43,442 nucleotides of DNA from CAYSPT01 sp964432985 (GCA_964432985.1 CAYSPT010000043.1:1-43442), one strand, 5' to 3'; positions 1 through 10,344 are shown, counted from the stretch's first letter. Notes: generated by a model not told the origin, from the letters alone. Numbers and translations are program-made.

Positions 1-41
1 GTATTCGAAACCGTGTAAGCTACATCGAGTTTTACGCGATG

Positions 42-656
42 TCAGGAGCCCTGAAGTTTGAGCGACCGCTTGGCCACCCCCAGGCTGAAGAGTTTTGCCC
101 CCGTCAGGACGAAGTTGAGGCAGCTGCGGTTGTCCAGCTCTTCCAGGGCGTCGATGACCGCCATCCGTACTTTATCGTTGTCGATGAAGATAAGCTGCCC
201 GATGGGCTCCATCATTTCCTGGACGCCGAGCAGCCCCAGAAAAGTGATAGTCTTGATGAGCATAGGGTACTTCGTCAATGACTGCCGGTATTTCTCTATT
301 TTATCCAGGTACACTTCCGCCAGCCCGGCGTCGATGAAAGCCTTGTATACCTCGCCTTTCGCTACTTCCCCGCACCCGATGAGGGCCTCGAGCAGGTGCT
401 CGAACATGTCGTCACGGTCGAGATTGCTGAAGTGGGTCAGTATCTCTTCTTTCACGAGCACGGTGGGGGTGGCCAGCCCGAAAGCGATGATCTTCGCAGC
501 TTCCGGGTCGGCGCTTTTTTTGAGCCAGTCGAAGCCTTCCAGTTGGATCGACTTTTCGGATGACGTGTAAAGTTGGTCCCGGCTTTCGTAAAGCGGATTA
601 ATCCTTCGACCTGAATTCTGCTTCTCTTCGTTATTTATACTCTGCTCGTCAGCCAT
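42..656 (-). CDS. HEAT/armadillo-like helical repeat protein, function unknown
   Basis: A 204-residue protein with no signal peptide or membrane segment, so probably cytoplasmic. After a polar N-terminus of about 45 residues it is almost entirely alpha-helical, with paired helices such as 'DDMFEHLLEALIGCG' and 'DKVRMAVIDALEELDN', which read like degenerate HEAT repeats used as protein-binding scaffolds. I chose the ATG at 656 because GGAGAGGG lies 7 bases upstream; a longer reading from 707 lacks a ribosome site. It lies 120 bases downstream of the PBP1C gene on the same strand and could be transcribed with it, but no functional link is visible. The family call rests on helix pattern only. 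Confidence 0.6.
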   Translation of the reverse strand: MADEQSINNEEKQNSGRRINPLYESRDQLYTSSEKSIQLEGFDWLKKSADPEAAKIIAFGLATPTVLVKEEILTHFSNLDRDDMFEHLLEALIGCGEVAKGEVYKAFIDAGLAEVYLDKIEKYRQSLTKYPMLIKTITFLGLLGVQEMMEPIGQLIFIDNDKVRMAVIDALEELDNRSCLNFVLTGAKLFSLGVAKRSLKLQGS

Positions 657-776
657 GGTGCACCCTCTCCGGTGAGGTGAAAAGTGTACTGGGACTTGAT
701 CTTTCAAGCACTGGTAAAGATTTTATTGCCTTTACCTACTAAAAGTCAAAGGATTTTTGGTTAAAATGCTACAAGC

Positions 777-3128
777 CTAATCGTAAACGGTAATTTCCGC
801 CGTGCTTCGTCTCCCCTGCTCGTCCATGCAGATGATTTCGTGGTTTCCGGGGGCAAGCGGCCAGAACAGCGTGTCGTTCAGGGATGTCCTGGCCAGAAAC
901 GAACCGTCCACGAACCAGAAAAGATGCGCGCTGTCCGGTGCGGCTGCGGCTTTGAGAGAAATCTTTTCACGGGATTGCCCATCGGCCGGAAGGTTGACAA
1001 GCAGAAATTCCTGGCCGTTTCGGGGGGATATGATATCAGGCTGACGGCTGTCGTCGGAATGCCGCTGGCACTGCGGATTGTGGGCGGGTGATTCGTTGAG
1101 CAGAAGGCCTCGGCTGCGAAGAAATTCATTAATATCAGGCGGCCACGTTTCGGCCTGTCTCCACATAATCTTTCGGCTGCCGCAGCACAGGGGGCACAGC
1201 CGGTGACCTGTTTCGGTGTCCACCATTACCAGCCGGTGGACGTCGCACACGCTGTTTGGGCTCACCCCGGGAATATACTGTCCTTCCCTGGTGTGGAGAC
1301 AGTGGTTGTTTGGTACCAGTCCGCTGCGGGCACAGACGGTCCGGCTCCGGATGTCCGGGGGCGTATCATACCAGGGGGCGTTGCGGTGACGGTACACCTC
1401 AGTAAAAATTCGCCGTACCACCGGCAGAGCCGCGGAGCGGCCCACCAGCGATTTTGACGGTAGGCCGTTGAAATTTCCTACCCACACTCCAACGGTGTAC
1501 TCGGGATTGTACCCGAAGCACCAGGCGTCTTTGTGCCCATACGACGTACCTGTTTTACCCGCAAACAGAGGTCCTCTTCCATCCGCTTGGCCCTCTACTT
1601 CGGTCTGTCCCGGCCGTGTGGCGGCCAGCAGCATATCGGCCACCAGGTAGGAGGCTTCCTCCGAGAGTACCTCCCGGCGGCCAGGAGCGGCTTCACCGCA
1701 TAGGTGCCGGTAGGGGCGGTAGATCCCAAGCCTGGCCAGAGCGGCATAGGCATTGGTCATATCCAGGAGTGTCACGCCGCACGATCCCAGGGTTAGTCCG
1801 AGCCCGTAGTGTCCGGGAGGCCTGTCCAGAGTGGTAATCCCCGCCCGGGTAAGGCAGTCGTACAGCGCATCGTACCCCACGCGGTTCAGTACCTGGATCG
1901 CCGGGATGTTCAAAGACTTCACCAGGGCTTCTTTCACGGTGACCGGCCCGCGGTAACTGCGGTCGTAGTTGCTGGGGGAATACCCGCGGTACGCCACGGG
2001 AACATCTCCCAGCACCTTAGTGGGCGACAGGTCGCCTGTCTGAAACGCACAGGCGTAAGTAAACGGTTTCAGGGCGCTACCCGGCGAGCGCACCGCCATG
2101 GCGCCGTTGACCTGGCCGTCGTTGGCAAAGGAGTGGAAATCAACTGAACCTACCAGGGCCCGCACCAGCCCGCTTCGGTTTTCGATAATGCACACCGCGC
2201 CGTTGGTAACTCCCTGTTTCGCAAGCTCGCCCACCTTGTCCCTGATGGCCCGTTCGGCGCACCGCTGCAGCGCCAGGTCGACAGAGCTCCGGACATCCGT
2301 TCCCGGCGGGAGGTTGCGGTTGATGTACCCGGCGATGTGGGGAGCGCGGAACGGAAAAGAAAAACTCCGTGACTCCACCGGTGTTGCCAGGGAGCGTGTC
2401 AGTTCACTGCCGGTGATGGAACCGAGGTCGGCCATCCTGTGCAGAACGATGTTTCTGCTGGTAGCCGCCCTGCGCGGAAACCTGTCCGGGCGCAGCCGTG
2501 AAGGTGATTTAGGCAAACCCGCAAGCAGGGCAGCTTCGGGGACGGTAAGGTCGGATGCGCTTTTACCAAAGTAACGAAGAGACGCCGCTCCGACCCCCAC
2601 CAGGTTCCCCCCGTACGGTGTGCGGTTCAGGTACTCCTCCATGATTCCGTCCTTGCTGAGTACCTGCTCCAATTGCCTGGCGCGGAACGCCTCGATCAGT
2701 TTCGAACGCAGCGTCCTGGGGCGGGGCGTTAGCAGCCGCACCACCTGCATGGTGATGGTGGAAGCCCCGGAGATGATCCGGCGTGATTTGAGGTTGCCCA
2801 GGGTGGCCCTGACCACGGCTATCCAGTCTACCCCCACGTGCGTAAAGAACCGTTTGTCTTCGGCAGCTACCGTCGCCAGGATGAGCGAGCGGTCTACCAC
2901 CGCGAGTTTTACCGGCAGGCGGATACAGTCCTTTTCATTCAGGAAAATCCTCAGGATGGTGCCGTCGCTGCTCCGGACGATGGTCGGGGCTTTCAAGTTC
3001 CCCAGCTTCTCCACCGGAAACGGATACAGCCTGTCCAACACCCGAAAACCCACTTGTGGCAGTAGTAGCACTAAGAAAATGAAAACAAGAAGCCGCCGCG
3101 CGAGTCTCGGCACGAATCTAGTCTTCAT
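777..3128 (-). CDS. pbpC: Penicillin-binding protein 1C (bifunctional glycosyltransferase/transpeptidase)
   Basis: A 783-residue class A PBP acting in the periplasm on peptidoglycan. Domains in order: an N-terminal membrane anchor (about 11-30); a GT51 glycosyltransferase with the catalytic-glutamate motif 'AAEDKRFFTHVGVDW' and 'GASTITMQ'; a transpeptidase with Ser351-x-x-Lys354 in 'SPGSALKPF' and the KTGT box at Lys525; and a C-terminal BiPBP_C domain over roughly the last 90 residues, which is characteristic of PBP1C. All key motifs are intact. The ATG at 3128 has only a weak AGAGAG upstream. It starts 99 bases after the alpha-2-macroglobulin gene on the same strand. The pbpC/alpha-2-macroglobulin pairing is well known in Gram-negative bacteria, where the inhibitor is thought to guard a breached envelope while PBP1C repairs it. 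Confidence 0.95.
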   Translation of the reverse strand: MKTRFVPRLARRLLVFIFLVLLLPQVGFRVLDRLYPFPVEKLGNLKAPTIVRSSDGTILRIFLNEKDCIRLPVKLAVVDRSLILATVAAEDKRFFTHVGVDWIAVVRATLGNLKSRRIISGASTITMQVVRLLTPRPRTLRSKLIEAFRARQLEQVLSKDGIMEEYLNRTPYGGNLVGVGAASLRYFGKSASDLTVPEAALLAGLPKSPSRLRPDRFPRRAATSRNIVLHRMADLGSITGSELTRSLATPVESRSFSFPFRAPHIAGYINRNLPPGTDVRSSVDLALQRCAERAIRDKVGELAKQGVTNGAVCIIENRSGLVRALVGSVDFHSFANDGQVNGAMAVRSPGSALKPFTYACAFQTGDLSPTKVLGDVPVAYRGYSPSNYDRSYRGPVTVKEALVKSLNIPAIQVLNRVGYDALYDCLTRAGITTLDRPPGHYGLGLTLGSCGVTLLDMTNAYAALARLGIYRPYRHLCGEAAPGRREVLSEEASYLVADMLLAATRPGQTEVEGQADGRGPLFAGKTGTSYGHKDAWCFGYNPEYTVGVWVGNFNGLPSKSLVGRSAALPVVRRIFTEVYRHRNAPWYDTPPDIRSRTVCARSGLVPNNHCLHTREGQYIPGVSPNSVCDVHRLVMVDTETGHRLCPLCCGSRKIMWRQAETWPPDINEFLRSRGLLLNESPAHNPQCQRHSDDSRQPDIISPRNGQEFLLVNLPADGQSREKISLKAAAAPDSAHLFWFVDGSFLARTSLNDTLFWPLAPGNHEIICMDEQGRRSTAEITVYD

Positions 3129-3227
3129 TTTCGTTACTCTCTTTCTACACGGCCACTACACACTAAGGTTCTCTCCCGAGTATGAACAGATGGCGAGCTT
3201 TCATAAGGTATCAGCTGTCATTTTTAC

Positions 3228-6200
3228 TTACTCCTTAACCTTTATCAAACCCTGCCCGGACACACTTCTGATCCCCGGGTCGTACATACACTCGCCGCAC
3301 AGGGCGGGCAGACGGAACCGTCCCACGGTCACCGCCCTAACCAGGTAGCGGTAGAACAACTCGTCGGTGCTCCCGATGTCCAGGAACAGGAGGAGCCGGT
3401 CGTCGCGGATGTCCATGTAGTCGGGATTCACGGTGTCTTCTTCCGGCCAGTCCAGGGCAGCCCGCGTATTGATCCGGGGATTCTCTATCTCAAGCCCCCC
3501 TGGAAGCGGGTCGTTGATGACGAAGTTTTCCAGCTCCCGCGAAGCCTTGATAGAGTACTCCACCACGTAGGTCTTACCCTGCTCGAACTCCAGCGGGTCC
3601 ACCACCGCTCCGCCGGTGGTCTTGAAGGTGCGGCGCACTACGACGCCGCGGTCAGTCTCATCCACCCGGCCGCTGACCGGAACGCCTTCCAGCACCCAGA
3701 AGTAGTAGAGGGTGCCTTTTCCCTTAAGGTTCAGACGCACTTCTTTTCCCGAGGCCTGCGGGATCGTAATCCGGGGCGAGTCCAGGTGGGTGAATTCCCG
3801 CACCGTTTCCCCGTTGACAAGGCACCGGGCGGTGAAGTTCTTTTCTTTCATATCCATGGTACGGGCGTACTTGCCCATGGCCATCAGGGAAAAAGAGTTT
3901 TCCTGGGTCGTCAGGTAACGCTCGTTTTCCCGCTTGTCGTTCAATGCCTTGACCAGAGTGACGATGCGGGGGCTGTCGGGGGAAACCGTGAGCAGCGTAT
4001 CGAGCAGGATGGCCAGCTCCCTGATGTGGGAGTCGAACACCCCGCCGGTGTCCCGCTGCCGGGACGAATCCAGAGAGGGCAGCGTGTCGCCTACGTGCGA
4101 CAACGCCTCATCGTACTGGCCGGCCATGTAACAGGCGGCCGCCAGCTGATAACGGGAGTAGACGGCCAGGTCCTCTTTCTTCAGAAGAGCCCGGACCCGG
4201 TCGAGAGACACCTCACCGGCCAGAGCCAGTACATAGCAGGCGTAGGCTTCACAAGCCAGCTCGGAGCGGTCCCAGCGGTCGGTACCCCCCACCGCCTTGA
4301 GGCTGGTGCGGATGTAGTTGACCAGCGCCTTTTTCTCCGTGGCCGGTACGATGTAACCTGCTTTTTCCGCCTCTATCAGGCAGTGGGCTCCGTAGAGGGT
4401 TCCCCACCGGTGGACCCGGGTACTTCCCGGCCACATGGACAGGGCACCGGAATGGGTCTGCATGGACAGCAGCCGGTATATACCCGACTGCACCATGCGG
4501 TCGATGCTGTTGCCTTCTTCGGTCAGCGACGGCTCCACCATCTCAGCCACGTCCTTCAGGTAAAGCAGCGGAAAGAGAGACGATGAAGTCTGCTCCACGC
4601 AGCCGTAGGGGTACCGGATGAGTTCCCGGAGCGATTTTCCCAGGGTGATCGCCGGCACGGTGGTACACATGATAGTGGCGGTGCTGGTGTCGGGCATCAT
4701 CAGGGGCGGGAAGGACAGGACGGCGTCTTCTCCTTCCCTGAGAGAATCCGTTCCCTCCAGGGAGCCCGCCCCGGTCAGCGAGATCAGCGGCGCCGGCGGA
4801 CGGACCGCCAGCTCCGTTTCTTCGGTGGTAAGCTCTTCGTGCAACCCCGCTTCGACACGGACGACGGCTTTGCCCGGCAGCGCATCTGCCTGCAGGAAGA
4901 AATTCCGTCGTTTCTCTTCCTGACGCCCGATGTACAGGGACCGCTGGCTGCGATCCCGCATACTATGATCTCCATCCTTCCGGTCGGCAATTTTCAGCGA
5001 TCCGGAGGTGGACACGGTCAGCTTCGCGGTTCCAGCCTTTCCGGTGTCGTTGTAGGCGGAAACTGGCAGCTTGAAGGTGTCGCCGGTGGAGAGGAACCTC
5101 GGCAGGCTGGTTTCGAGCACCAGGTCGGGTTTTACCAGTACCGGTGTATCCGCTCCGGCATACGAGGATGCCCCCACCGCTACCGCCATGATTCTGAGCG
5201 CCCCGATCAAGTTGGGAACCGTAAGCTCGATGGTGGCTTTACCGTCTTTGCCGGTACGGATGGGAGATGTCCACAAGACGATGGACTTCACCCGCTTGAC
5301 GGCCACGGGGGCCAGCATTCGTTTGCGGCGCTCCTCGGCCCGGTCGCCGCCGGGCTCGGAACCGGTGCCGGCCGCCTCGACCCGGTACTCGGGGAAGATA
5401 AGTGAGTACAGGTCGGCCGTCCTGGTTGCCAGTCGTTTTTTCCCGTAGAAGAAGTCCCACGGGTCCGGGGTTTCAAAACCGGTCAACTGCAGGATGCCTT
5501 CGTCAACCGCAGCCAGGCTTATTTCCGCTTCCTGCCCTTCGCCGCCGGTCCCGGCGGCGTCTGCTCCTGTTACGGTCACGGTGACGGATATCCGGGTTCC
5601 CGGTTTCGTCTTTCCGGGAGCGTCCAGAGTGAGGTCCAGGTGCCTGTCGGTGCAGTTTACCCGCAGCGGCTCGATTCCGTACGCCCGGTAGTTGTCCAGC
5701 TTGTCCGTGGAGCGGGGCGGCTTGACCACCACAGCGGTGAGATAGACATTGGGTGCGAACTCCTCTTTGACGTCAATCTCCACGGTGGTTTCCCGGTCCC
5801 GGATGGGGTGCTGCTCGTACGAGAGCACCTTTTCACGCTGAACGACAAGCAGCAGCCTGCCCTCGGCAAACGGCGAGGTGATGGTGACACGGGCTTTGTC
5901 GCCGGGATGATAGCTGGTACGGTCGGTGATGATTTGCAGCCGGTCGGGCCGGGCGGGAACCGCCGCTACGGTGGCTTCTTCTTCCGTGGAAAACTCCAGG
6001 CAGACGGATGGGCCCCCCAGCTGATCACTGGCGCCCTGATCTACGGCCTGTACCCTGACGCGGTAGGTTTCCCACGTCTCGGGTTTGAAGGAAAAGATCC
6101 CCCGTCCTTCCTCGAGGGTGACCGTCCCCCGGGCGACCACCACTTCTTCCCGTTCCGATATGTAGTGGTACCGGCCGTCGGGTCCACGTCTCAAGGCCCA

Positions 6201-8999
6201 GTTCCAGTATAGCTCGCCCACGGTGTACTCAAACTCGCCTGCGTTTGGTGCCGGTTCGCCGCCGGGGGTGACGGCGGCACATTCGAAAAAGATCGCCTGT
6301 TCGTGTTCCCGGCCTTTCGGGGCGGAGACGCTTTTCAGGCCGCAGTAAAAAGGGTAGGGATCTACCGGCAGCGTCTGCCGGGCCGACACTCCTCTTCCCC
6401 CGGTCTCCATAACAGTGGCCGAGAAGGTGGCCAGCAGGCTGCTCCCCGGTTTGAGGTCCCTGGGCAAGGTGCACTCGAATACCGTCTGCCCCTGATCATC
6501 CAGTGTCTGCTTGCCCAGCTCGAGGGTGAAGGGAGAGAACTCCTCCTCCACGATATCGGTGAAGGTGAAGCCTTTCCAGTCGGGGTGTGAAAAGGTGTCG
6601 GTGCGAAGCGTACAAACGGCGGTCACGTCCCGGCCGGACGCAGGCTTTCCATACAGGTGTTTTCCGTTCACAGTGACCGTCACGGTGTCTCCGGAACGCC
6701 GCCGGCCTACGGGAGAGAGGCTCAGTTCAGCTTTCATCCGGTCTGGCATGAAATCCTCCACCTGGACCGTGGTGCTTCCGACGGCATCTTCAGAGGCGGG
6801 GGTGAACAACATCAGTCGGTATTCGCCGGTGAGCGCGTCGCCGGGGACGGAAAAATCGGCCGTGAAGGTGCCCAGATCGGACAGGATTAGTTTCAGCGTC
6901 CTCAACTTCTTCCTGTCGGGCCTGATTATATCGATGGTGACCGGAAACTCCCCGGGCAGGCTGTTTCGCGGTCCCCTCACGACACCCCTGATGTGAAGGG
7001 TGTCTCCTGGGCGGTAGATCCCCCGGTCGGTGTAGAGGTAGGCTTCGTATCCACTCTCGATAACGCCCCGGCCGCCGGTGTCGAAATCGGTGTGGGAGAT
7101 GTTGCCCCGGTCGATCTTGAGATAGCTCAGGTCTTCGCCGCGGCTGGCGGTGATGAGGAAGGGCCGGCTGTCCCCGGCTGTCATGTCCAGGTCCTTGAAA
7201 TGGGCGATCCCCTCCACGTTGGTGCTGCCGCTGGTGATGATCTGGTTCGTTTTGGTATACACTGTGACTTCGCAGTTGCCCAGGGAGTTTCCGGCGGCGA
7301 TAGAGCTGGTCCAGACCAGCAGGTCGTGGCCCGATATGGTAGCCCAGATACCGATATCCGTGATGCAGATGAGCTTCTTGCGCTTGCGCCACGACCGTTT
7401 GGGAGGCCAGGCAGTGAGGACCGATATCCCCGGTTGATCCGCCCCCTCGATCTCTTTCAGGTCGATGGATACGGTTTTCCACTTGTTGATCTCCCCGGTC
7501 ACCGGTATCTTCTTGCCGGCCACCGTTAAACCCATGTAGTCCGGGTTGTAGCTGCTGCCGGGGCGGTACCGGTTGATGAAATGGACCACGTTGTTGTTGT
7601 AGATGTGCTCCAGCTGTATTTCCACCGTATCGGTTTCCACCGTATCCAGGGGGATGACCAGGTTGGACCCGGCGGAGTGGTAGGTGCGGTCGGCGGAGAT
7701 GAACCTGAGGTCCGGTTTGAGCCCCGGGAACGGCACCGTTCTGGTTACATCTTCTTTCAGATACTCCCCGTCGGTTCCCTTGAGGCCTTGTTTGATGGTG
7801 AAAGAATAGGATTTCCCGGGTTCGAAATCTCCCCGCAGCTTGAGGTAGTGATCGTGGAACTCTACACCGATATCCACCGCCGGTTCAATGGCGATAAACT
7901 GCTTGAAATCCTGGCCCTTCTCAAGGTCGTCATCGAAGTAAAGATAGCAGTACGGCTGGGAGCCGCTGGGCGAGTAGGCCGAGTGGCTGTTGAATTTCAG
8001 GGTGGTGTCACTGCCTTCCAGAAAAATCGTGTGCCTCTCCGAGTTCAGGTTCCCCTGCTCGGCCCTCAGTCCCTTGGAGATTGTCAGAACCAGGTCCCGT
8101 TCCTCACCGACCTTGACTTCTATCCTGACCTTGTCCGACGTGAGCAGCCCCGACAGCTCGTACGGGATACGGTTTCGGTCGTGGTCGGTGATGGTCAGGT
8201 GCTTGCTCACCTCGGTGGGGGACACACGGCAGTTGAAGGCCAGGTCCAGGGTGACTTTGTTGCGCCGGGTGGCGACCTTCCTAATCGATTCGAGCTTGGG
8301 ACTGGCGGTGTGGAAGTTGAACACCTGCTTCTTCACGGTAAACTTTCCCAGGCCGGTGGTGAAAGACCGGCCGGTGTCCACCCGGTAGGAGGTGGCCGGC
8401 GCGAGCTCGCCGTCGGGGAGAAACTCCAGTTCGAAGGGATTTGAAAACCGGAACCGTCCCTTGATGGGGGGATCGAACTCAACCGGGCTGTACTGCAGGA
8501 ACTTGCCCACCTCGTCTTCCGTAACCACGCGTCTGGTGAAGGTAAGCGTGATGGCTTCCCACTCGGTGGGAACGGTGTGCTGCGGGTAAAAATGCCGCAC
8601 CTGGATGATAGGCTTGGCGATGGCTTCCAGATAACTCTTGTTCTGCTCCTGGAGCACTTCCAGGACGGTCTGGCGGATGAGCTGCTTGAGCTTCGCCCGT
8701 TCCAGGACGCTCAGCGGTTGGTCGCCGGATGACCCGGGTCCCATCAGCTTCTCCATTACCCGGCGGGTAATAGTCCCGGTCAGCCGGTCGGTGGCCTGGT
8801 CCCCGGCCTCCCTGTCCCGGGGTGCCGGAGACGCCGGACGGTTGATGCCGGCTGCCGGCCTATTGCTCCCCGACGGTCTTCCTTCCGTCTCTCCGGAACC
8901 GGCAAGCGGACGTTCAACGGCTGCAGCGGGACTGCTGGCTGCTGAAACCACATAAAGAAAACTGAAGATACACAACAACGCGAGGGCATTTTTTTTCAT
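3228..8999 (-). CDS. Bacterial alpha-2-macroglobulin (YfhM-like protease inhibitor)
   Basis: A 1923-residue secreted alpha-2-macroglobulin, which traps proteases through a bait region and a reactive thioester. The N-terminus is a Sec signal peptide ('MKKNALALLCIFSFLYVVSA') without a lipobox cysteine, so it is probably periplasmic rather than a lipoprotein, unlike the E. coli protein. A proline/glycine-rich linker and a short helix precede the MG domains. The thioester motif CVEQ is intact at Cys1467-Gln1470, followed by the alpha-helical toroid ('SGALSMWPGS', 'YGAHCLIEAEKAGY') and a C-terminal receptor-binding-like beta domain. It is longer than the roughly 1650 residues of E. coli YfhM. The ATG at 8999 has GAAGGA 6 bases upstream. 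It lies just upstream of pbpC in an evident two-gene unit. Confidence 0.95.
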   Translation of the reverse strand: MKKNALALLCIFSFLYVVSAASSPAAAVERPLAGSGETEGRPSGSNRPAAGINRPASPAPRDREAGDQATDRLTGTITRRVMEKLMGPGSSGDQPLSVLERAKLKQLIRQTVLEVLQEQNKSYLEAIAKPIIQVRHFYPQHTVPTEWEAITLTFTRRVVTEDEVGKFLQYSPVEFDPPIKGRFRFSNPFELEFLPDGELAPATSYRVDTGRSFTTGLGKFTVKKQVFNFHTASPKLESIRKVATRRNKVTLDLAFNCRVSPTEVSKHLTITDHDRNRIPYELSGLLTSDKVRIEVKVGEERDLVLTISKGLRAEQGNLNSERHTIFLEGSDTTLKFNSHSAYSPSGSQPYCYLYFDDDLEKGQDFKQFIAIEPAVDIGVEFHDHYLKLRGDFEPGKSYSFTIKQGLKGTDGEYLKEDVTRTVPFPGLKPDLRFISADRTYHSAGSNLVIPLDTVETDTVEIQLEHIYNNNVVHFINRYRPGSSYNPDYMGLTVAGKKIPVTGEINKWKTVSIDLKEIEGADQPGISVLTAWPPKRSWRKRKKLICITDIGIWATISGHDLLVWTSSIAAGNSLGNCEVTVYTKTNQIITSGSTNVEGIAHFKDLDMTAGDSRPFLITASRGEDLSYLKIDRGNISHTDFDTGGRGVIESGYEAYLYTDRGIYRPGDTLHIRGVVRGPRNSLPGEFPVTIDIIRPDRKKLRTLKLILSDLGTFTADFSVPGDALTGEYRLMLFTPASEDAVGSTTVQVEDFMPDRMKAELSLSPVGRRRSGDTVTVTVNGKHLYGKPASGRDVTAVCTLRTDTFSHPDWKGFTFTDIVEEEFSPFTLELGKQTLDDQGQTVFECTLPRDLKPGSSLLATFSATVMETGGRGVSARQTLPVDPYPFYCGLKSVSAPKGREHEQAIFFECAAVTPGGEPAPNAGEFEYTVGELYWNWALRRGPDGRYHYISEREEVVVARGTVTLEEGRGIFSFKPETWETYRVRVQAVDQGASDQLGGPSVCLEFSTEEEATVAAVPARPDRLQIITDRTSYHPGDKARVTITSPFAEGRLLLVVQREKVLSYEQHPIRDRETTVEIDVKEEFAPNVYLTAVVVKPPRSTDKLDNYRAYGIEPLRVNCTDRHLDLTLDAPGKTKPGTRISVTVTVTGADAAGTGGEGQEAEISLAAVDEGILQLTGFETPDPWDFFYGKKRLATRTADLYSLIFPEYRVEAAGTGSEPGGDRAEERRKRMLAPVAVKRVKSIVLWTSPIRTGKDGKATIELTVPNLIGALRIMAVAVGASSYAGADTPVLVKPDLVLETSLPRFLSTGDTFKLPVSAYNDTGKAGTAKLTVSTSGSLKIADRKDGDHSMRDRSQRSLYIGRQEEKRRNFFLQADALPGKAVVRVEAGLHEELTTEETELAVRPPAPLISLTGAGSLEGTDSLREGEDAVLSFPPLMMPDTSTATIMCTTVPAITLGKSLRELIRYPYGCVEQTSSSLFPLLYLKDVAEMVEPSLTEEGNSIDRMVQSGIYRLLSMQTHSGALSMWPGSTRVHRWGTLYGAHCLIEAEKAGYIVPATEKKALVNYIRTSLKAVGGTDRWDRSELACEAYACYVLALAGEVSLDRVRALLKKEDLAVYSRYQLAAACYMAGQYDEALSHVGDTLPSLDSSRQRDTGGVFDSHIRELAILLDTLLTVSPDSPRIVTLVKALNDKRENERYLTTQENSFSLMAMGKYARTMDMKEKNFTARCLVNGETVREFTHLDSPRITIPQASGKEVRLNLKGKGTLYYFWVLEGVPVSGRVDETDRGVVVRRTFKTTGGAVVDPLEFEQGKTYVVEYSIKASRELENFVINDPLPGGLEIENPRINTRAALDWPEEDTVNPDYMDIRDDRLLLFLDIGSTDELFYRYLVRAVTVGRFRLPALCGECMYDPGIRSVSGQGLIKVKE

Positions 9000-9223
9000 G
9001 GTAAATCCTTCTTTCTAAACCTGAGTTTCCAGCTTAATGAAAAAGGCATATCACCAGCGCGCTGCCTGAGTCCGGTGACATGCCGCATTTCCATAAAAGC
9101 AATCTCCATCTACTAAGAATGTAGCAGATAGAATTACCTCCGTCAAACCCAATTAAACTTAATCCTTACAACCATTTTAGTCTCCGCTTGCGACAGCTGT
9201 AATTCTCATTTTTTTTTGGTGAC

Positions 9224-9303
9224 CGTATACATCCATGTATATTCGTATACATCCATGAATATCCGTATACATCCATGAATATTCGTATACATCCATGTAT
9301 ATC
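9224..9303. repeat. Four tandem copies of a 20-bp repeat (minisatellite)
   Basis: Four head-to-tail 20-base units start at 9224, 9244, 9264 and 9284, each reading CGTATACATCCATGWATATY. They differ only at two positions (t/a in the middle and t/c at the end). The unit contains the palindrome GTATAC. The array sits in the 409-base gap between the GH130 stop and the alpha-2-macroglobulin start, so it lies upstream of the latter on the minus strand. Apart from this array I see no gene in 9000-9408. With no spacers it is not a CRISPR. Confidence 0.95.
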
Positions 9304-9408
9304 CACCTCGTTGGTTCGTTTCATTTCGCTAACAGCTGTTGGAGCAAGCTCCGACATAGAGCTTACAGGAAACTAGTAGTTTGTTTTGATGAGAGACTTT
9401 GCGAGTGA

Positions 9409-10344
9409 CTACAGCGGGGGACGGCTGTCTGTGAGACAGAGGTCCACCAGGTCTTCGATGTTCGCCCAGCCGGCGCACATGACCGTGTCGGCCCCTCCCC
9501 AGTAGATCTTGACGGTGCCGTCATCCTCGGGAACCGCCCCGCAGCAGAAGACCACGTTGTGGACGTATCCCGTCACTTCCCACCGGTCCTGGGGCTGCAG
9601 TATCCAGCGGTCGGAGACCCCGATGATCTCGGCCGGGTCATCGAGCCGGTGAAGGGCGGCCCCCAGGCGGTAGACGCTTCCGTCCATGGTGGCGAACACC
9701 CCGTGATAGATGCTCAACCAGCCCCTGTCGGTCTTGATGGGAGGCGCACCCGGGCCGATTTTCATCTCGTCCCAGTGGTAGGGCTCCGGTTTCATCACGA
9801 TGCGTGAGTCGCCCCAGTGCAGCAGGTCGGGTGAGTAGCTGATCCAGATAGACCAGGGGCAGATGTCCGAATGGGGCCGGTCCATCTTCACGTACTTCCC
9901 ATCGATTTTCTCCGGGAACAGGACGGTGTTTCGATAGTCGGCCTGGGTGATGAATCCCAGCCGCTCAATCGACCGGAAATCTATGGTCTTGGCCAGCCCG
10001 ATGCGCACACCGAAGCGCGAGTAGGCGCTGTAGGTGATGTAATACGTATCCTCCAGAAAGACCACGCGCGGGTCCTCCACGCCGTACTCTTCGTACCGGG
10101 CCCATATCCCTTCTGCATACGGAGTCATGAACGGTTCCGGACGGGATGTGAACGTGAATCCGTCGGTGCTTTCCGCCAGCCCGATAATGGACCGGCCGTT
10201 GTCGCGGTGGGAGCGGAACAGCATCATGTACCGGTCCTGGTGCTTGATTACACCGGCGTTGTGCACCGTCTCCACCGGGTAGGGAATATCGTCTTTTGTC
10301 AGGATGGGATTGTGCGGGTAACGGGTAACCGTTTCTTTTCTCAT
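9409..10344 (-). CDS. GH130 family beta-mannoside phosphorylase / glycosidase
   Basis: A 311-residue cytoplasmic-looking protein of the five-bladed GH130 (formerly DUF377) family, whose members mostly phosphorolyse beta-1,4- or beta-1,2-linked mannosides to mannose-1-phosphate. Signatures are 'NPILTKDDIPYPVETVHNAG' at the N-terminus, 'YGVEDPRVVFLEDTYYITY' carrying the presumed catalytic Asp of the EDPR motif, 'GPGAPPIKTDRGWLSIYHGV', and 'YWGGADTVMCAGWA' at the C-terminus. The ATG at 10344 is chosen because GGAGG lies 7 bases upstream and the family motif starts right after it; a reading from 10410 only adds an unsupported N-terminus. Substrate linkage cannot be decided from sequence. There are no neighbouring mannan-utilisation genes. 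It is divergent from the gene at 10614, with a 10-bp inverted repeat between them. Confidence 0.92.
   Translation of the reverse strand: MRKETVTRYPHNPILTKDDIPYPVETVHNAGVIKHQDRYMMLFRSHRDNGRSIIGLAESTDGFTFTSRPEPFMTPYAEGIWARYEEYGVEDPRVVFLEDTYYITYSAYSRFGVRIGLAKTIDFRSIERLGFITQADYRNTVLFPEKIDGKYVKMDRPHSDICPWSIWISYSPDLLHWGDSRIVMKPEPYHWDEMKIGPGAPPIKTDRGWLSIYHGVFATMDGSVYRLGAALHRLDDPAEIIGVSDRWILQPQDRWEVTGYVHNVVFCCGAVPEDDGTVKIYWGGADTVMCAGWANIEDLVDLCLTDSRPPL

Noticed and set aside
9166..9357. 63-codon minus-strand open frame across the 20-bp repeats
   Set aside because: Its sequence is mostly translated repeat, it has no ribosome site and no recognisable composition; the open frame follows from the repeat.
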